Below, piece after piece: positions 1-9,209 of a stretch of 64,000 bases of DNA. This stretch comes from Paracoccus maritimus (lineage in GTDB: Bacteria; Pseudomonadota; Alphaproteobacteria; Rhodobacterales; Rhodobacteraceae): the NCBI RefSeq assembly GCF_025195095.1, contig NZ_JANAVZ010000007.1, positions 1 through 64,000 of the forward strand. Reading direction: 5' to 3'. The position numbers and the translations under genes were made by a program. The notes under the pieces are model-generated. The model saw nothing but the letters and a program-made list of their open reading frames with translations. It was not told the origin of the DNA and ran no database searches. Positions within the stretch are counted from its first letter, which is position 1. Every line of letters begins with the position of its first letter.

Positions 1-96
1 GACGTCCTCGCACGACTACCTGAAACGACCGCTTCCCAGGTGCACGCTCTACTGCCATGGAACTGGAAAGCTGCGGAGCACCGCCAAGTCGTATGA
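1..96 (+). mobile_element. IS66-family transposase, C-terminal fragment
   Basis: The window opens inside a reading frame that ends at a TGA at 94-96. Its last residues include LARLPETTASQVHALLPWNW, which resembles the extreme C terminus of IS66-family TnpC transposases (a 'DVLxRLPxxxxxxxxxLLPWNW' ending). Only about 31 codons are visible, so whether the rest of the IS is intact to the left of the window cannot be told. It marks the start of an accessory region. Confidence 0.6.
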
Positions 97-610
97 CCGC
101 GGCCTACGCCGGATGCTAACCCGGAAGTAGTCTCTCAGGGCTGATATTCTCCAGACCTGATGACTGCGCCGTGTTGGTGATCAGGGCAACAAGCCACTGT
201 AAAAATTGTGCTTTCCTCTACTTGACGCTGAACACTTCGACATAAGTGGCGTTCGGCAGATGGAATAGAAATCGAACCTTTGTTTGGGTTGCCAAGTGAC
301 TGGGCCGTGCCTTCGGTCCTCGAGTAGAACATGTTTGGTGCTGAGCCCCCGTCGCCATCGGAGTGTCCTGTCATCGCGGATATCGAGGACACACAGGATG
401 CGATCGTTCAAAGCCTGAGTCGGCAGATCTGCCGCATAGAACCCCTGCAGTAGCAATCTTAGTTACTGGGCCTGGCCTGTTCAGAATCGTCTGTGACCGG
501 GAACACAAGTAAGCGTCAGGAGCCACTGAACACGCGCTGGTAACCCTTCTAGGCAGCACGGCTGAAGACGGACGCCCGATGATGTCCCATCTTCTCGAAG
601 GTGCCGATAG
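97..610. other. No recognisable gene
   Basis: Downstream of the IS66 end there is no open frame with protein-like composition. The short frames on both strands have no family resemblance I recognise and no convincing ribosome binding site. The stretch is probably the outer end of the IS plus degraded sequence. Confidence 0.4.
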
Positions 611-799
611 TCCGAACCTTTGCGTTGCGGCAGTCGGGCTCTCTTCAATGCCAAAGATCTACTCAAAAGCCGGGGATATCGCTGGGACGCGACGCACTGT
701 TATTGGTGGCGCGAAATTGATGCTGATTTACCCTATGATGAAAAGGGTTGGCTTGATCGATCAGTCTACGGAGGGACCGGTGGACATCCAACCTCGTGA
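611..799 (+). pseudogene. Exonuclease (DnaQ-like) C-terminal remnant
   Basis: A short frame opening after a TAG at 608-610 and ending at a TGA at 797-799 encodes LKSRGYRWDATHCYWWREID followed by a WLDRSVYG-like stretch. This pattern (K-x-RGYRW ... WW.E(I/V) ... L..E/SVY) is what I associate with the C-terminal segment found after the DEDD exonuclease domain in rhodobacterial 3'-5' exonucleases of the DNA polymerase III epsilon family. No start codon or nuclease domain precedes it, so it is a remnant. The identification rests on a short motif and is moderate at best. Confidence 0.4.
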
Positions 800-856
800 T
801 CGACGTAAAGATGGCAATACCTCGCGGAAACCCGTCTGGACCGCTCCGCGCTTACC

Positions 857-1798
857 TTAGTCGCGCGATCGCAGGAATTCGTAGATCGCGATCAATCCCA
901 GGATCAGTGTGGCAAGGAAAGTCAGGATGGGATCGGCCAGCAGGACATCGGTAATCGATGGCCGCACGGTCAGCGGTTCTGTCGAGAAATAGAAGATCTT
1001 CAGCGCCATTGGACCTTCGGCTGAGATCGCCGTGACCTGAAGCAGCGAGGTCGCCGGATCGGGGACGGAAACTGTCAGTCGGGTCTGGGCGACAGGCTGG
1101 CCGAACGGCCCTTCAGCGTCACTGTCCCGGCCAGGAAAATAGACCGTGGAACCCGATAAAAGCGCACCGTTGCGCAGCATGCGCCACTGCCCATCCAGAA
1201 GCGCGGTCGGGGTCCAGCCCGAGAACTGATAGCCGCCCTGGGTCACGGCCAGAAGATCAGTCTGGCTTTGGCCGGCGCCGATGACGGCGCGGCCTGTCAT
1301 CGTCAGCGTGCCAAATGCGGGAATGGCACTTTCATCCAGGATGATCGCACCGCCAACCAGCCGCGCGGCATCCGAGTCCGCATAAGCATCCGGAACACTG
1401 ATGACCGACAGCCTGACCAGGCCCGGTCGCGCGGACAGCAGGATGCTTGTCCCTGCCGGCAGGGTAAGGTTCACATTCTCTCGGCCCACCTGTTCGTCCG
1501 TGTTGCGGGGTGGTGTCAGCATGTGGGTCCGTCCGCTGCATCCGTATAGCGCATCGTGCTGGATCGGTGCGTCATCTTCTTGCCGGCGGCAGACAATGGC
1601 GTTCTCGAAGAACTTTCCGTTCAGTTCCCGCGTCAGATCCAGCCGCAAAGATCCGGCGCTGGCCTCGACGACCGCGCTCCGCTGGCCCAGGCGGTCATAC
1701 AGCAGATCCGACAGGATTGCGGCGAGAACAATCGCTGCAAGCGCGATAGCCTTGCCATGCCAAGTGGCCCCTGATCGTTTTTGCTTATTTCCCGGCAT
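857..1798 (-). CDS. Membrane-anchored protein of unknown function
   Basis: 313 residues from the ATG at 1798; a longer frame exists, but this start overlaps the stop of the upstream gene by 14 nt, as expected for translational coupling. One hydrophobic segment lies near residues 17-33 (KAIALAAIVLAAILSDLLYD) and a second at the very C terminus (FLATLILGLIAIYEFLRSRD), so about 250 residues between them should be extracytoplasmic. That part contains a few Cys and many beta-strand-like stretches. I do not recognise a family. It forms a two-gene unit with the secreted protein upstream and faces the trypsin-like gene divergently; a cell-envelope role is inference. Confidence 0.7.
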   Translation of the reverse strand: MPGNKQKRSGATWHGKAIALAAIVLAAILSDLLYDRLGQRSAVVEASAGSLRLDLTRELNGKFFENAIVCRRQEDDAPIQHDALYGCSGRTHMLTPPRNTDEQVGRENVNLTLPAGTSILLSARPGLVRLSVISVPDAYADSDAARLVGGAIILDESAIPAFGTLTMTGRAVIGAGQSQTDLLAVTQGGYQFSGWTPTALLDGQWRMLRNGALLSGSTVYFPGRDSDAEGPFGQPVAQTRLTVSVPDPATSLLQVTAISAEGPMALKIFYFSTEPLTVRPSITDVLLADPILTFLATLILGLIAIYEFLRSRD

Positions 1799-2480
1799 AG
1801 GGGGGCAGGACCGACAGCCGGAAGTTTTCCTCCGTGTTGCCTCGGGCGACAAAGAAGGTGAGGCTGGTCGGCCCGGCGCCTTGCAGGGCGCTCAGCGGCA
1901 CATCGCAGCGCGACGTGTATTTCAGCCCGTCAAGTTCGGTCACGTCGACGCAATCGACGGTCTGATCACGTCCGCGCCCCCAAGCGACATCGACGGCGTT
2001 GCCGGCAGCGTTGATGAATACATGCAGCAAATCCAACTCTGGCGCGGTTTCGGTTTGCGGCAGCACGGGAACCGCGACTGCGTCACGGCTGCCACACGAG
2101 CCGATCTTGACCAGCGCCGCCGCCGGCTCGCGGGTCAGGATATCTGACCGAGTTCCATCGTAAGGAAACTCTGCGCTCGATTGCTGATACCGCTGAGGCA
2201 CCACATAGGTGTTCTCGGCCTCGTAGCGGCCGTCCTTGGTCACGATCCTGACGCACACCTGCGTTTCGGCATCGCTGGTGATCCAGTGATTGGCTGTGGA
2301 CAGATACGGAAGCGCCGGCGAGGATGAGTCGTCGGACAACATCACGCCCATCACGATGTCGCCCGACACGCGCGCGTTCTCGGTCACGAATTCACGGAAT
2401 TCCGTCTCGGCCAGCTTGATCTCTTGCGCGAAGAGCGTGGTTGGCAGCAGCGTCAGACACAGAACGGCGGAGATTCGCAT
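1785..2480 (-). CDS. Secreted protein of unknown function
   Basis: 231 residues with a clear Sec signal peptide (MRISAVLCLTLLPTTLFAQ, cleavage probably after FAQ or LFA). The mature part has four Cys residues in two loops (VCVRIV, IGSCGS, DCVD, SRCDV) that could make disulfides. No family recognised. It is the first gene of a coupled pair with the membrane protein at 857-1798 and starts 23 nt from the divergent trypsin-like gene, suggesting a shared regulatory gap. Confidence 0.7.
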   Translation of the reverse strand: MRISAVLCLTLLPTTLFAQEIKLAETEFREFVTENARVSGDIVMGVMLSDDSSSPALPYLSTANHWITSDAETQVCVRIVTKDGRYEAENTYVVPQRYQQSSAEFPYDGTRSDILTREPAAALVKIGSCGSRDAVAVPVLPQTETAPELDLLHVFINAAGNAVDVAWGRGRDQTVDCVDVTELDGLKYTSRCDVPLSALQGAGPTSLTFFVARGNTEENFRLSVLPPYAGK

Positions 2481-2503
2481 TTGAAAGGTTCCGGGGCTTA
2501 ACG

Positions 2504-3583
2504 ATGAACTTCAAGAACATTACTGTCGCAGGCGTGATTTGGCTAGCGTGCGCAGCTTCGTCTGAGGCAAGAGTCGTCGGCGTAGAGAACGGCGCAGGCT
2601 CTGGTTTCCTTTACAGCCATCGCGGCAATTGCTTTGTCATCATGCCAAGCCATGTCCATGGCAGGTTCAGTGATGACATCCCCGTTGATAGCTATCAGTC
2701 CGGGACCATCGGATCGGCCGATATCGTCTATCGTGTGCCCGGCCAAGCGGACATCTCGCTGGGGCTGGTGCGTGGTGCCGTGACCGAGGATTGCGGGCCC
2801 GAATGGTCGACATTGCCCCGGAGCCTGACTGGCGAACTGGAGGTCGGCCAGATCGGGATCATCGAAAGGGCGCGGCAGCAGTCGGTCGAGGGCCGCCGGG
2901 TGCAACTGCACAGCAAGGATTTTACGCGCATCCGGCTGGTCCCCGCCGAGGGCGAGCAGGCCGATCTTTTCGGAGGGACCAGCGGAGCGACGGTGTTCAT
3001 GGCGGGGATACCTGTCGGCATGGTGCTTGAGGCCGAAAGTGCCGACGCAGCCTGGGCCTTGCGCATGGATGAGATTGTCAACTTGCTTGCACGCTTCATG
3101 GGCGAGGTAGCCTCTTTGAAACCTGGCTGCGCAGCGGACGTTTCGTCGGCGTCCTGCCAAGCACCAGCGGCGCCAGCGGTGGGCGATCCCTATGAGGTGA
3201 CCGGCTGGTCCACCCATCCGGTCGATGGCGCAGCCGATCCCACGGCCCTTGCTCACGGAGGGGGCCCCTATATCGCCCCCCTGTCGGCACAAGAGCCTGT
3301 CGTGATCCGGCTTGCCCTTACCGAAACCGACCGGCTGAGGCAGATCAGCATCCTGTCTGAACCGGCTGACGGCACCGCCGTGCCCCAGAACATCGAAATC
3401 GTCACCGACACTTCGGACGATGGGAGGGGGCGCCCCAACCCGATGCCGCGCCGTGATATGTCGCCGGACGGCAGCTATGAGAACAGGGTGGGCGAGCGTT
3501 TTGCCCGGCACGTCGAGATCCGCATCACGTCATCATGGGGCGGCGGATCGCCGATCCGCATCGACCGGATCGTTATCGACTAG
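2504..3583 (+). CDS. Secreted trypsin-like serine protease with C-terminal beta domain
   Basis: 359 residues from the ATG at 2504; the start is set by the signal peptide that follows (FKNITVAGVIWLACAASSEA). The chymotrypsin-fold pattern is visible: GSGFLY then VIMPSHV gives His50, QADISLG gives Asp83, and LFGGTSGATVF gives a candidate nucleophile Ser160, though the usual GDSGG is here GGTSGA. Residues about 235-359 are a beta-rich domain ending HVEIRITSSWGGGSPIRID, resembling discoidin/galactose-binding-like modules. The protein is probably periplasmic or exported. It stands convergent to the paralogous pair at 3580-4825, overlapping that stop by 4 nt. The fold assignment is by motif; activity is untested. 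Confidence 0.65.
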   Translation: MNFKNITVAGVIWLACAASSEARVVGVENGAGSGFLYSHRGNCFVIMPSHVHGRFSDDIPVDSYQSGTIGSADIVYRVPGQADISLGLVRGAVTEDCGPEWSTLPRSLTGELEVGQIGIIERARQQSVEGRRVQLHSKDFTRIRLVPAEGEQADLFGGTSGATVFMAGIPVGMVLEAESADAAWALRMDEIVNLLARFMGEVASLKPGCAADVSSASCQAPAAPAVGDPYEVTGWSTHPVDGAADPTALAHGGGPYIAPLSAQEPVVIRLALTETDRLRQISILSEPADGTAVPQNIEIVTDTSDDGRGRPNPMPRRDMSPDGSYENRVGERFARHVEIRITSSWGGGSPIRIDRIVID

Positions 3584-4218
3584 GCGCCCAGATCAACGAC
3601 CACCCGGGTCGGAACGCGGGCGATGAAGCGTTCACCGACAAGCTTTCCCTCGGCGTCAAGCGTTAGGGATGTCCATCCGCCATCCGTGTTGAAGGTAATC
3701 TCGCCGGAATTGATCCGGAAAGCGCATCGGTTGTTCTTGCTCTCGACCCAGCAGCGATCCTCATCCGAATAGCGCGCGATCCGGATGGGCAGCCGGGCGG
3801 TGCCGTCGACCTCGATTGCACCGCCCAAATTGCCAACGGCGTTTCTCCAGTTGTTCGATTTAGGCCCATCCTCGGAATACCACCGCGTGACCAGGATGGG
3901 ATCAGAGTTGAAGATCGCCTCGACGGCCGCAAGCTGCACGTCGTGATTGGTGCTTGAAAGCCCATGCGATACGGCAAGTTTGCGCTGCCGGTCATCACCC
4001 TTTTCGATCAGCAGCCGCATGGCGGCCATGGCGCGGTCGGGGTTCTCGTCATTCAGCCGCAGCCGAACTTCCTCTTGCAGATCCTCTTTGCCCTCCATCG
4101 CCTGGTCGAGTTCATCGAGGCTGACCTGCGCTGTCGCCGTGGTGGCCATCAGGAGTGCGGCCAGAGCAAGCGCATAGATAGGATTATTCACTTCTGATCG
4201 TCCTTCGTCATCACTCAT
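3580..4218 (-). CDS. Secreted protein, paralogue of the upstream gene
   Basis: 212 residues from the ATG at 4218, which overlaps the upstream stop in an ATGAGTGA arrangement; an ATG nine bases further upstream is possible. A hydrophobic segment (YALALAALLMATTATAQ) is a signal peptide or N-terminal anchor. The mature protein shares a pattern with its neighbour at 4211-4825: a short helical start (SLDELDQAM / TLEEADEVM), RLND(E/P)(N/D)P, LLI(E/V)KGD..QR, HGL.ST and A(V/I)..I..S.P. The repeated helical layout may be HEAT-like. The two are tandem duplicates. Function unknown. Confidence 0.65.
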   Translation of the reverse strand: MSDDEGRSEVNNPIYALALAALLMATTATAQVSLDELDQAMEGKEDLQEEVRLRLNDENPDRAMAAMRLLIEKGDDRQRKLAVSHGLSSTNHDVQLAAVEAIFNSDPILVTRWYSEDGPKSNNWRNAVGNLGGAIEVDGTARLPIRIARYSDEDRCWVESKNNRCAFRINSGEITFNTDGGWTSLTLDAEGKLVGERFIARVPTRVVVDLGA

Positions 4219-4825
4219 AAAGTTCAATCGCCGCCTTGGCGAGGTTGCCGTTGATGGATTGCTGGCCCTCCAACTCGCCCTTTTCGTTCAGCGTATAGTT
4301 TCCCCAGCTGTCGCCGAATGAAATACTGACGACCTCGCCACGCATCATGGCAAGGCAGGGTGTGTAGGCTCCGCTCTTGTAGAACCAGCATTCTTGCTCT
4401 TCGTCATAGCCTGAAATGTTCCGCACCACTTCCGACGAGTCGTCTTCCGCCAGGATGCCGTTGGCCTGTGAAATCGCCCTTGCGTAGTAGCCGTCAGGTT
4501 CATCCGCCACTGGGTCGAACTTCAACACGAGGGTCGGCCCCGAATCCAGAATGGCACGAACGGTCGTTGCCCGAAGCGCACTGTCAGTGCTTTGCAGTCC
4601 GTGCCGGATCGCCATGCGGCGCTGATCCGCATCGCCCTTGACGATCAGCAGCTTGAGAACTGACAGTGCCTTCTCGGGATCAGGATCGTTCAGCCGGTCC
4701 TGAAAGGCCTGCAACTCAGTGTTGCGGCTGTTCATTACCTCGTCTGCCTCCTCCAGCGTTACCTGCGCCGCAACGGGGCTGGTGGTGGCGAGCAAGATAG
4801 CGAGCGGAGCGAAGAATAGTCTCAT
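4211..4825 (-). CDS. Secreted protein, tandem paralogue
   Basis: 204 residues with a signal peptide (MRLFFAPLAILLATTSPVAAQ). It shares the RLNDPDPEKAL...LLIVKGDADQRRMAIRHGLQST framework with the downstream gene, while the C-terminal halves have diverged apart from a shared beta-like region with two Cys (EECWF, TPCLA). It is translationally coupled to its paralogue. Tandem duplication with C-terminal divergence could mean different binding partners; that is inference. Confidence 0.65.
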   Translation of the reverse strand: MRLFFAPLAILLATTSPVAAQVTLEEADEVMNSRNTELQAFQDRLNDPDPEKALSVLKLLIVKGDADQRRMAIRHGLQSTDSALRATTVRAILDSGPTLVLKFDPVADEPDGYYARAISQANGILAEDDSSEVVRNISGYDEEQECWFYKSGAYTPCLAMMRGEVVSISFGDSWGNYTLNEKGELEGQQSINGNLAKAAIELYE

Positions 4826-4840
4826 CGGAAATCGATCCTT

Positions 4841-5092
4841 TCAGAGTTGCTGCCGGGTTTGCCTTGGGTCCATTGCATCGCTTTCGTCGGGCCGCCAGTC
4901 TTCCTCACCCAAATACGAAATTCGTCTGACCGTATTGATCGTTATCGCTGACAACGTCGCAATACCGTCACGCGCCTGGTTGGGCAGAACGTTTATGTTC
5001 GTCCCGTCGCGCACTTCCGAGGCTGCGTTCGACAGGGATTTCAACGGCGCCTCCCCTGAAAGCACATAAAAGAACCATCCACTCGCGAACAC
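4841..5092 (-). CDS. Short hypothetical protein, possibly truncated
   Basis: 83 residues from a GTG at 5092; an in-frame stop lies about 15 nt further upstream. It starts inside a hydrophobic segment (VFASGWFFYVLSG), followed by a hydrophilic region with no recognisable domain. It ends 15 nt before the start of the secreted paralogue pair and could be their first gene. The abrupt hydrophobic start and the degraded DNA upstream suggest it may instead be the tail of a truncated membrane protein. Confidence 0.35.
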   Translation of the reverse strand: MFASGWFFYVLSGEAPLKSLSNAASEVRDGTNINVLPNQARDGIATLSAITINTVRRISYLGEEDWRPDESDAMDPRQTRQQL

Positions 5093-5656
5093 AAATGGGC
5101 TTGATCAAGGTCTCAATCTTGCGCGTGGATCGGGCTGTGTCGAGGAAAATATGGCAATTTGCCACGGCACAACTGCTGTCTTTCCAGGCCTCTGAGGCGA
5201 AATGGACGAGATTGTATCAGATGATCCGGGCAGGGAGGGGACTGAGCTTCGAGGGCGAACCAGCAGACGCCCTGTTAGGTCCGATCCCACCAAGCCCGTT
5301 CGGCCGCATCAATAGCAGGCTGGTGCCAGCGTGTCAGGCCAAGCCGACTATGTGGGTTCGCTGCGGCTGTTCGAGGCCGCTGGGAGTGCCGGCGGCGTTG
5401 TTCCTCCCAAAAGACAAGACGCTGGTTTCGGTTCAAAATGAATGTGCCAGATAACAGAACGCTCTGAAATATGCCAAAACTCGCGTCCAGTGTTACTGGT
5501 CAAGGAACCTGGCTATCTCCATATCAGCATCCCTGGGGAGTTCCTGAAGGCGCCCGTGAAGAACTATATGTTGGACGGCGGACAATCTGCTTAAGTTCAT
5601 CAAAGCTTGTGCAACGGATGACAGCGTCTGATGTCGGTGTCGGGCCTATGTAGTCA
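5093..5656. other. No recognisable gene
   Basis: About 560 nt between the secreted-protein cluster and the DUF429 gene. Several short frames exist on both strands, none with a ribosome binding site plus protein-like composition or a family I recognise. Probably degraded DNA at an insertion or deletion scar. Confidence 0.4.
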
Positions 5657-6583
5657 TCACTCGAGGGGAAGGCCTGGCCGGCCAGCTCCGCAGTGCGGGC
5701 AGCGGCGATGGAAAATGTCGGATCCGTTCGCGCCATAGCGGTTGCCGCAGGATAGGCAGGATAGGACATAGACGACTTGGTTGTGATCGGTGCCGGGCAG
5801 GTCGGTGCGTGCGATGACTTTCTGTCCATTGCGATTGACGAAGCCAATTTGGGTTGTGCCGGCTGAGGGGCGACGTCTTGTCCGGGCGGTGCTGTGCTGT
5901 CGTGCTGTCGGCGGCCAGGATGTTCCAAGAATCCAGCCCTCGACCCGTGCTGTTGCTGCGATTGGTTCGGGTGAGGGCGCCTCAAAGGACTGATCAATCA
6001 TCCCGCTGCGGGACGCATCGCGCATCCATGTCGCGACTGCAAAGGCATCGTGCTGATCGGGGGACCGGGTGCCTACGTCGTAGAGGCCCGACCACAGTCG
6101 TGGATAGACCTCGGCGATCACCGTGGTGCCGGGTTTCGGGTTCCAACCGTTGAAGGGCCAGAAATGCAGATGCGACCGTTCGTTCCGAAGATGGCGCAGC
6201 CAGGGAATGCCGGCATGGGTTGATTTTGCCACGGATCCCTGGACGTCGAAATGAAAGACCGATTTGGCCGCACCTGCCGCCTCTTCGGTCAGGCGGCGCC
6301 AATGGCGCTCTCCGGTTCGCGCGGCACCGTCGCCCGCCAGCCCGTCGCGCACAAAATCGACATAGGTGTTTGGTGCATAGGTCGGCCAATGTGCGCAGAA
6401 ATCCTCGAGAAAGGCTGACCAGTCCGGCGCCAGATGATAGCGTTCGAAATAGCGCATCGGGAATGAGAAGCCGTGATCGAGTCCCACAAGAGTTGGTACC
6501 GATCCGTCCAGCGTCTCGACCAACCATGCTGCCAGGCCTCTACGGGTCCAATATCGCTTCGGACCGATAGGTGGGGCCATTCC
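5657..6583 (-). CDS. DUF429-like protein with C-terminal zinc ribbon
   Basis: 308 residues from the ATG at 6583, chosen because AAGGAG lies 8 nt upstream; the frame itself extends further. Residues 1-220 match the DUF429 (RNase H-fold predicted nuclease) family as I know it: GPKRYWTRRGLAAWL, LVGLDHGFSFPMRYF, SVFHFDVQGSVAKSTHAGIP, HFWPFNGW, VIAEVYPRLWS, SPDQHDAFAVATW, VEGWILG. The first beta strand of the family seems missing. After a Ser/Thr/Arg-rich junction the C terminus is a separate module: FVNRNGQKV, LPGTDHNQ, then CLSCGNRYGANGSDIFHRRC and PHCGAG, a four-Cys zinc ribbon. In my knowledge these modules usually occur in separate proteins, so either a fusion or a frameshift joined them. Confidence 0.5.
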   Translation of the reverse strand, partial: GMAPPIGPKRYWTRRGLAAWLVETLDGSVPTLVGLDHGFSFPMRYFERYHLAPDWSAFLEDFCAHWPTYAPNTYVDFVRDGLAGDGAARTGERHWRRLTEEAAGAAKSVFHFDVQGSVAKSTHAGIPWLRHLRNERSHLHFWPFNGWNPKPGTTVIAEVYPRLWSGLYDVGTRSPDQHDAFAVATWMRDASRSGMIDQSFEAPSPEPIAATARVEGWILGTSWPPTARQHSTARTRRRPSAGTTQIGFVNRNGQKVIARTDLPGTDHNQVVYVLSCLSCGNRYGANGSDIFHRRCPHCGAGRPGLPLE

Positions 6584-6902
6584 GAATTCTCCTTGGATGG
6601 TGCCGGAACGGTCTGCCCCCTGCCGGAGGTTTCTATCTCCGCGACATCCCATATGGAGAAGGCACAGGACCTTCGAACTTGCAAGCGCGCCCGATCGCCG
6701 CCTGCCTTGCGACCTCATCATGTAGATGTTCGAGACGTTATCTCGGGGATGTTTGGTCCATGGGGTGAGGGCAGGCTGCTATTCCCCATCGGCTAGGCTG
6801 TTGCCCTTGCTCGGGCCTTTTTGTGAGCTGGGAGAGGCAAGGAGGTTCTGTCCGGCACTGGCACGAGAGAGTCCCCGCCGATGCCACACCTGGTGCCGGC
6901 CA

Positions 6903-7547
6903 TCATGACAGGCCCAGATCGCGGGCTTTCAGCGCGGCCTCGACGCGGTTCCTGACCTGAAGCTTCTGCAGAATGTTGGTCATGTAGTGCTTGATGGTCT
7001 TCTCCTGAAGATCAAGCGCACGGGCGATTTCCTTGTTGCTCTGACCCATTGCCACATGCCGCAGAATTGCCGCTTCGCGTTCGGTCAGGTCCTCTGCCTC
7101 CGGCGGCATCGGGTCGCGATTCCTCGCCTGCAGCGCGGCCAGCACCCGCCCGGCCAAGGCGGGCGGGACATAGGAGGCACCTTCGGCCACTGATTGCAGA
7201 ATTCCGGTCAATTCATCTGCGCCGACACCTTTCAATGCATAGCCGCGCGCGCCCGCTTTCAAGGCCGCAAGCAGGTCCTCATCCGATTCCGATGCTGTCA
7301 GCATGACGATGGCGACCGCCGGGAAACGGCGCGTGATCTCGCCTGCCGCAGCTATTCCGGACCCAGGCATGGAAATATCCAGTAGGACGACATCAGGCAT
7401 ATGCGCCTCGACTTGCGCGATTGCCTCATCGGCGGTGGTGGCCTGCGCCACGACGGCAAAGTTGCCGTGCTCCTGCAGCGTCAGGACGACACCCCCGCGA
7501 AACAGCGGATGATCATCGGCGACGACAATATTGACCTTCGAGGTCAT
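6903..7547 (-). CDS. NarL/FixJ-family response regulator
   Basis: 214 residues. The N-terminal receiver domain (about 1-125) has the acidic pair Asp11-Asp12, phospho-acceptor Asp57 in VVLLDISMPG and a Thr at the LTAS position. Residues about 145-212 are a LuxR-type helix-turn-helix (LTEREAAILRHVAMGQSNKEIARAL, then KTIKHYMTNILQKLQVRNRVEA). It overlaps the histidine kinase gene by 4 nt (ATGA) and is its partner. Its target genes are not evident; the divergent repetitive secreted-protein gene at 9210 is the nearest candidate. Confidence 0.92.
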   Translation of the reverse strand: MTSKVNIVVADDHPLFRGGVVLTLQEHGNFAVVAQATTADEAIAQVEAHMPDVVLLDISMPGSGIAAAGEITRRFPAVAIVMLTASESDEDLLAALKAGARGYALKGVGADELTGILQSVAEGASYVPPALAGRVLAALQARNRDPMPPEAEDLTEREAAILRHVAMGQSNKEIARALDLQEKTIKHYMTNILQKLQVRNRVEAALKARDLGLS

Positions 7548-9040
7548 CGCCAGGACTCCACCGGCAGGGTCATGCTGAGCCGGGTTCCGGCTCGGGGGCG
7601 GCTTTCAACCTCAAAGCTGCCGCCGATGCTTTCAATCCGTTCGCGCAGGCCCGGAAGCCCAAGACCGGAAACGGTCCGCGCGGCCGGATCGAACCCAGGA
7701 CCGTCGTCCTCTACGGCGATGACAATTCCGCTGGTGCCCTGTCCGGCACCGACACGGACCCTCGCGCCCGGCGCATGCCGAAAGGCATTCATGAGCCCTT
7801 CCTGCACAAAGCGGTAGATGCAGATCAGGAAGGGATGCGGCACGGGCCTTGCCAGCAGATCCATTCCGCTGAACCGGCGTTCCACCTTTGCGCCGGAACG
7901 TCGTTCGTGAGCGCGGATGGCAACGTCAAGCGCGTCCGCCACCGAGCAGCCGTTCAATTCTGGCAAAGCGAGCCCACTGCAAAGATCGCGCACGTCGCGC
8001 AGCGCCTCGTCAAGGCAGCCGCGCAACATCTGCGCTTCGGGATCGTCGGACGCCACACCGGCGCGGCGCATCAGGGCATCCAGGCGAAGAGAGGCAAGTG
8101 CCAGTGCCTGTGCCGGACCGTCGTGCAGTTCGGCGCTGACCCGGCGCATATACCGCTCGTTCGTTTCGCTGACACCCTGCGAGGCGACCTGCACCCGGGT
8201 CCGCAGTGCCTCGTTCTGGGCTGAGATGCGGGCGAGTTCCGCAAGTTGCAAGGTAAGCCGGCGGGTCTGATCCTCTATGGTGCGGCTTCCGGCGCGAACG
8301 ATGCCGAAAAGTGCCAGGAAGGTCATCCCTGTGACCAGCGCCACCACCGCCCACGCACGGAGATGCGCCGCGCGCAGGTCTGCCTCTAGTTCGGTCGCAT
8401 CCAGGTAGAACTCGGCAACGGCGATGATTTCGCCGGTGATGATCGAGTGAATGGGGTTATAGACCTCCAGCAGCGCGACACCGGCCTGCTGCTCGCGCTC
8501 GCTCTCGGGATCCTCGAGATCGTCAAACGACGCGATCAGCCCGCCCTGCCACGCCGCCATAAGGTCATCGCTTGGCGGGAAGGTCTGGCCGATCAGGTCC
8601 GCATCGCTGCTGAAGGCCAGAAGTCCGCCGGGCCGCCAGATTTTCACCGAGATCACCCGATCCGCAAGCGGCGGCTGCTGCAGCAGTGTGTCCATTCGGG
8701 TGACCGTCTCGGCTGAAAGTCGCTCTGCGCCGGCAAGTTCCTGCGACATCGGCGCGATGAAGCTCTCCATGTAAACGGCGCTTGAAATTGCCGAATTGCG
8801 GACCACGCCAGTTTCGATACTGCTGCTGACCAGATTGCCGATCACGACCATGCCGACAAGCGTGACAAGGCTGCCCGCGATGGCGAAACGATGGTGCAGC
8901 GGCCGTGCCGCCAGCCAGCGGGTCGCAGCGGCTAGCCTTCCCTCCGGATGCGCCGGTGCGAAATGCTGATCTGTTGTTGTCACATCCGTCGTCCTCAGGC
9001 GCTTCTGCGCCATCAGGCGACTGCGCAGGTGCGAAATCAA
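7544..9040 (-). CDS. NarL-type sensor histidine kinase
   Basis: 498 residues. Transmembrane segments at about 53-75 and 229-250 bracket a periplasmic sensor region of about 150 residues. A short coiled coil precedes the HisKA_3 domain with phospho-acceptor His306 in SAELHDGPAQALALA, then a HATPase_c domain (FVQEGLMNAFRHA, VEDDGPGFDP, GLGLPGLRERIESIGG). The DGPAQ H-box is typical of NarX/DegS-like kinases. Its stop overlaps the response regulator start. The ligand is unknown. Confidence 0.92.
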   Translation of the reverse strand: MISHLRSRLMAQKRLRTTDVTTTDQHFAPAHPEGRLAAATRWLAARPLHHRFAIAGSLVTLVGMVVIGNLVSSSIETGVVRNSAISSAVYMESFIAPMSQELAGAERLSAETVTRMDTLLQQPPLADRVISVKIWRPGGLLAFSSDADLIGQTFPPSDDLMAAWQGGLIASFDDLEDPESEREQQAGVALLEVYNPIHSIITGEIIAVAEFYLDATELEADLRAAHLRAWAVVALVTGMTFLALFGIVRAGSRTIEDQTRRLTLQLAELARISAQNEALRTRVQVASQGVSETNERYMRRVSAELHDGPAQALALASLRLDALMRRAGVASDDPEAQMLRGCLDEALRDVRDLCSGLALPELNGCSVADALDVAIRAHERRSGAKVERRFSGMDLLARPVPHPFLICIYRFVQEGLMNAFRHAPGARVRVGAGQGTSGIVIAVEDDGPGFDPAARTVSGLGLPGLRERIESIGGSFEVESRPRAGTRLSMTLPVESWR

Positions 9041-9209
9041 GCCTCATCGGACCAAGGTCTGAAACGGTTGCAGCAGATGGTCGGGTAGTTGGTGCCCATG
9101 GGTCCGTGCGGTTGCGGCAGGGGTCGGGACCCTGTCGCCTGCAACGATTTCGATGTGCCAGATGGGATCAGCTTAGGCGACTGTGCCTTCGCAAACGGAG
9201 GATCAAAGC

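Noticed and set aside
2441..2503. Upstream in-frame start for the trypsin-like protease
   Set aside because: It would overlap the divergent gene and add 21 Arg-rich residues before a normal signal peptide.
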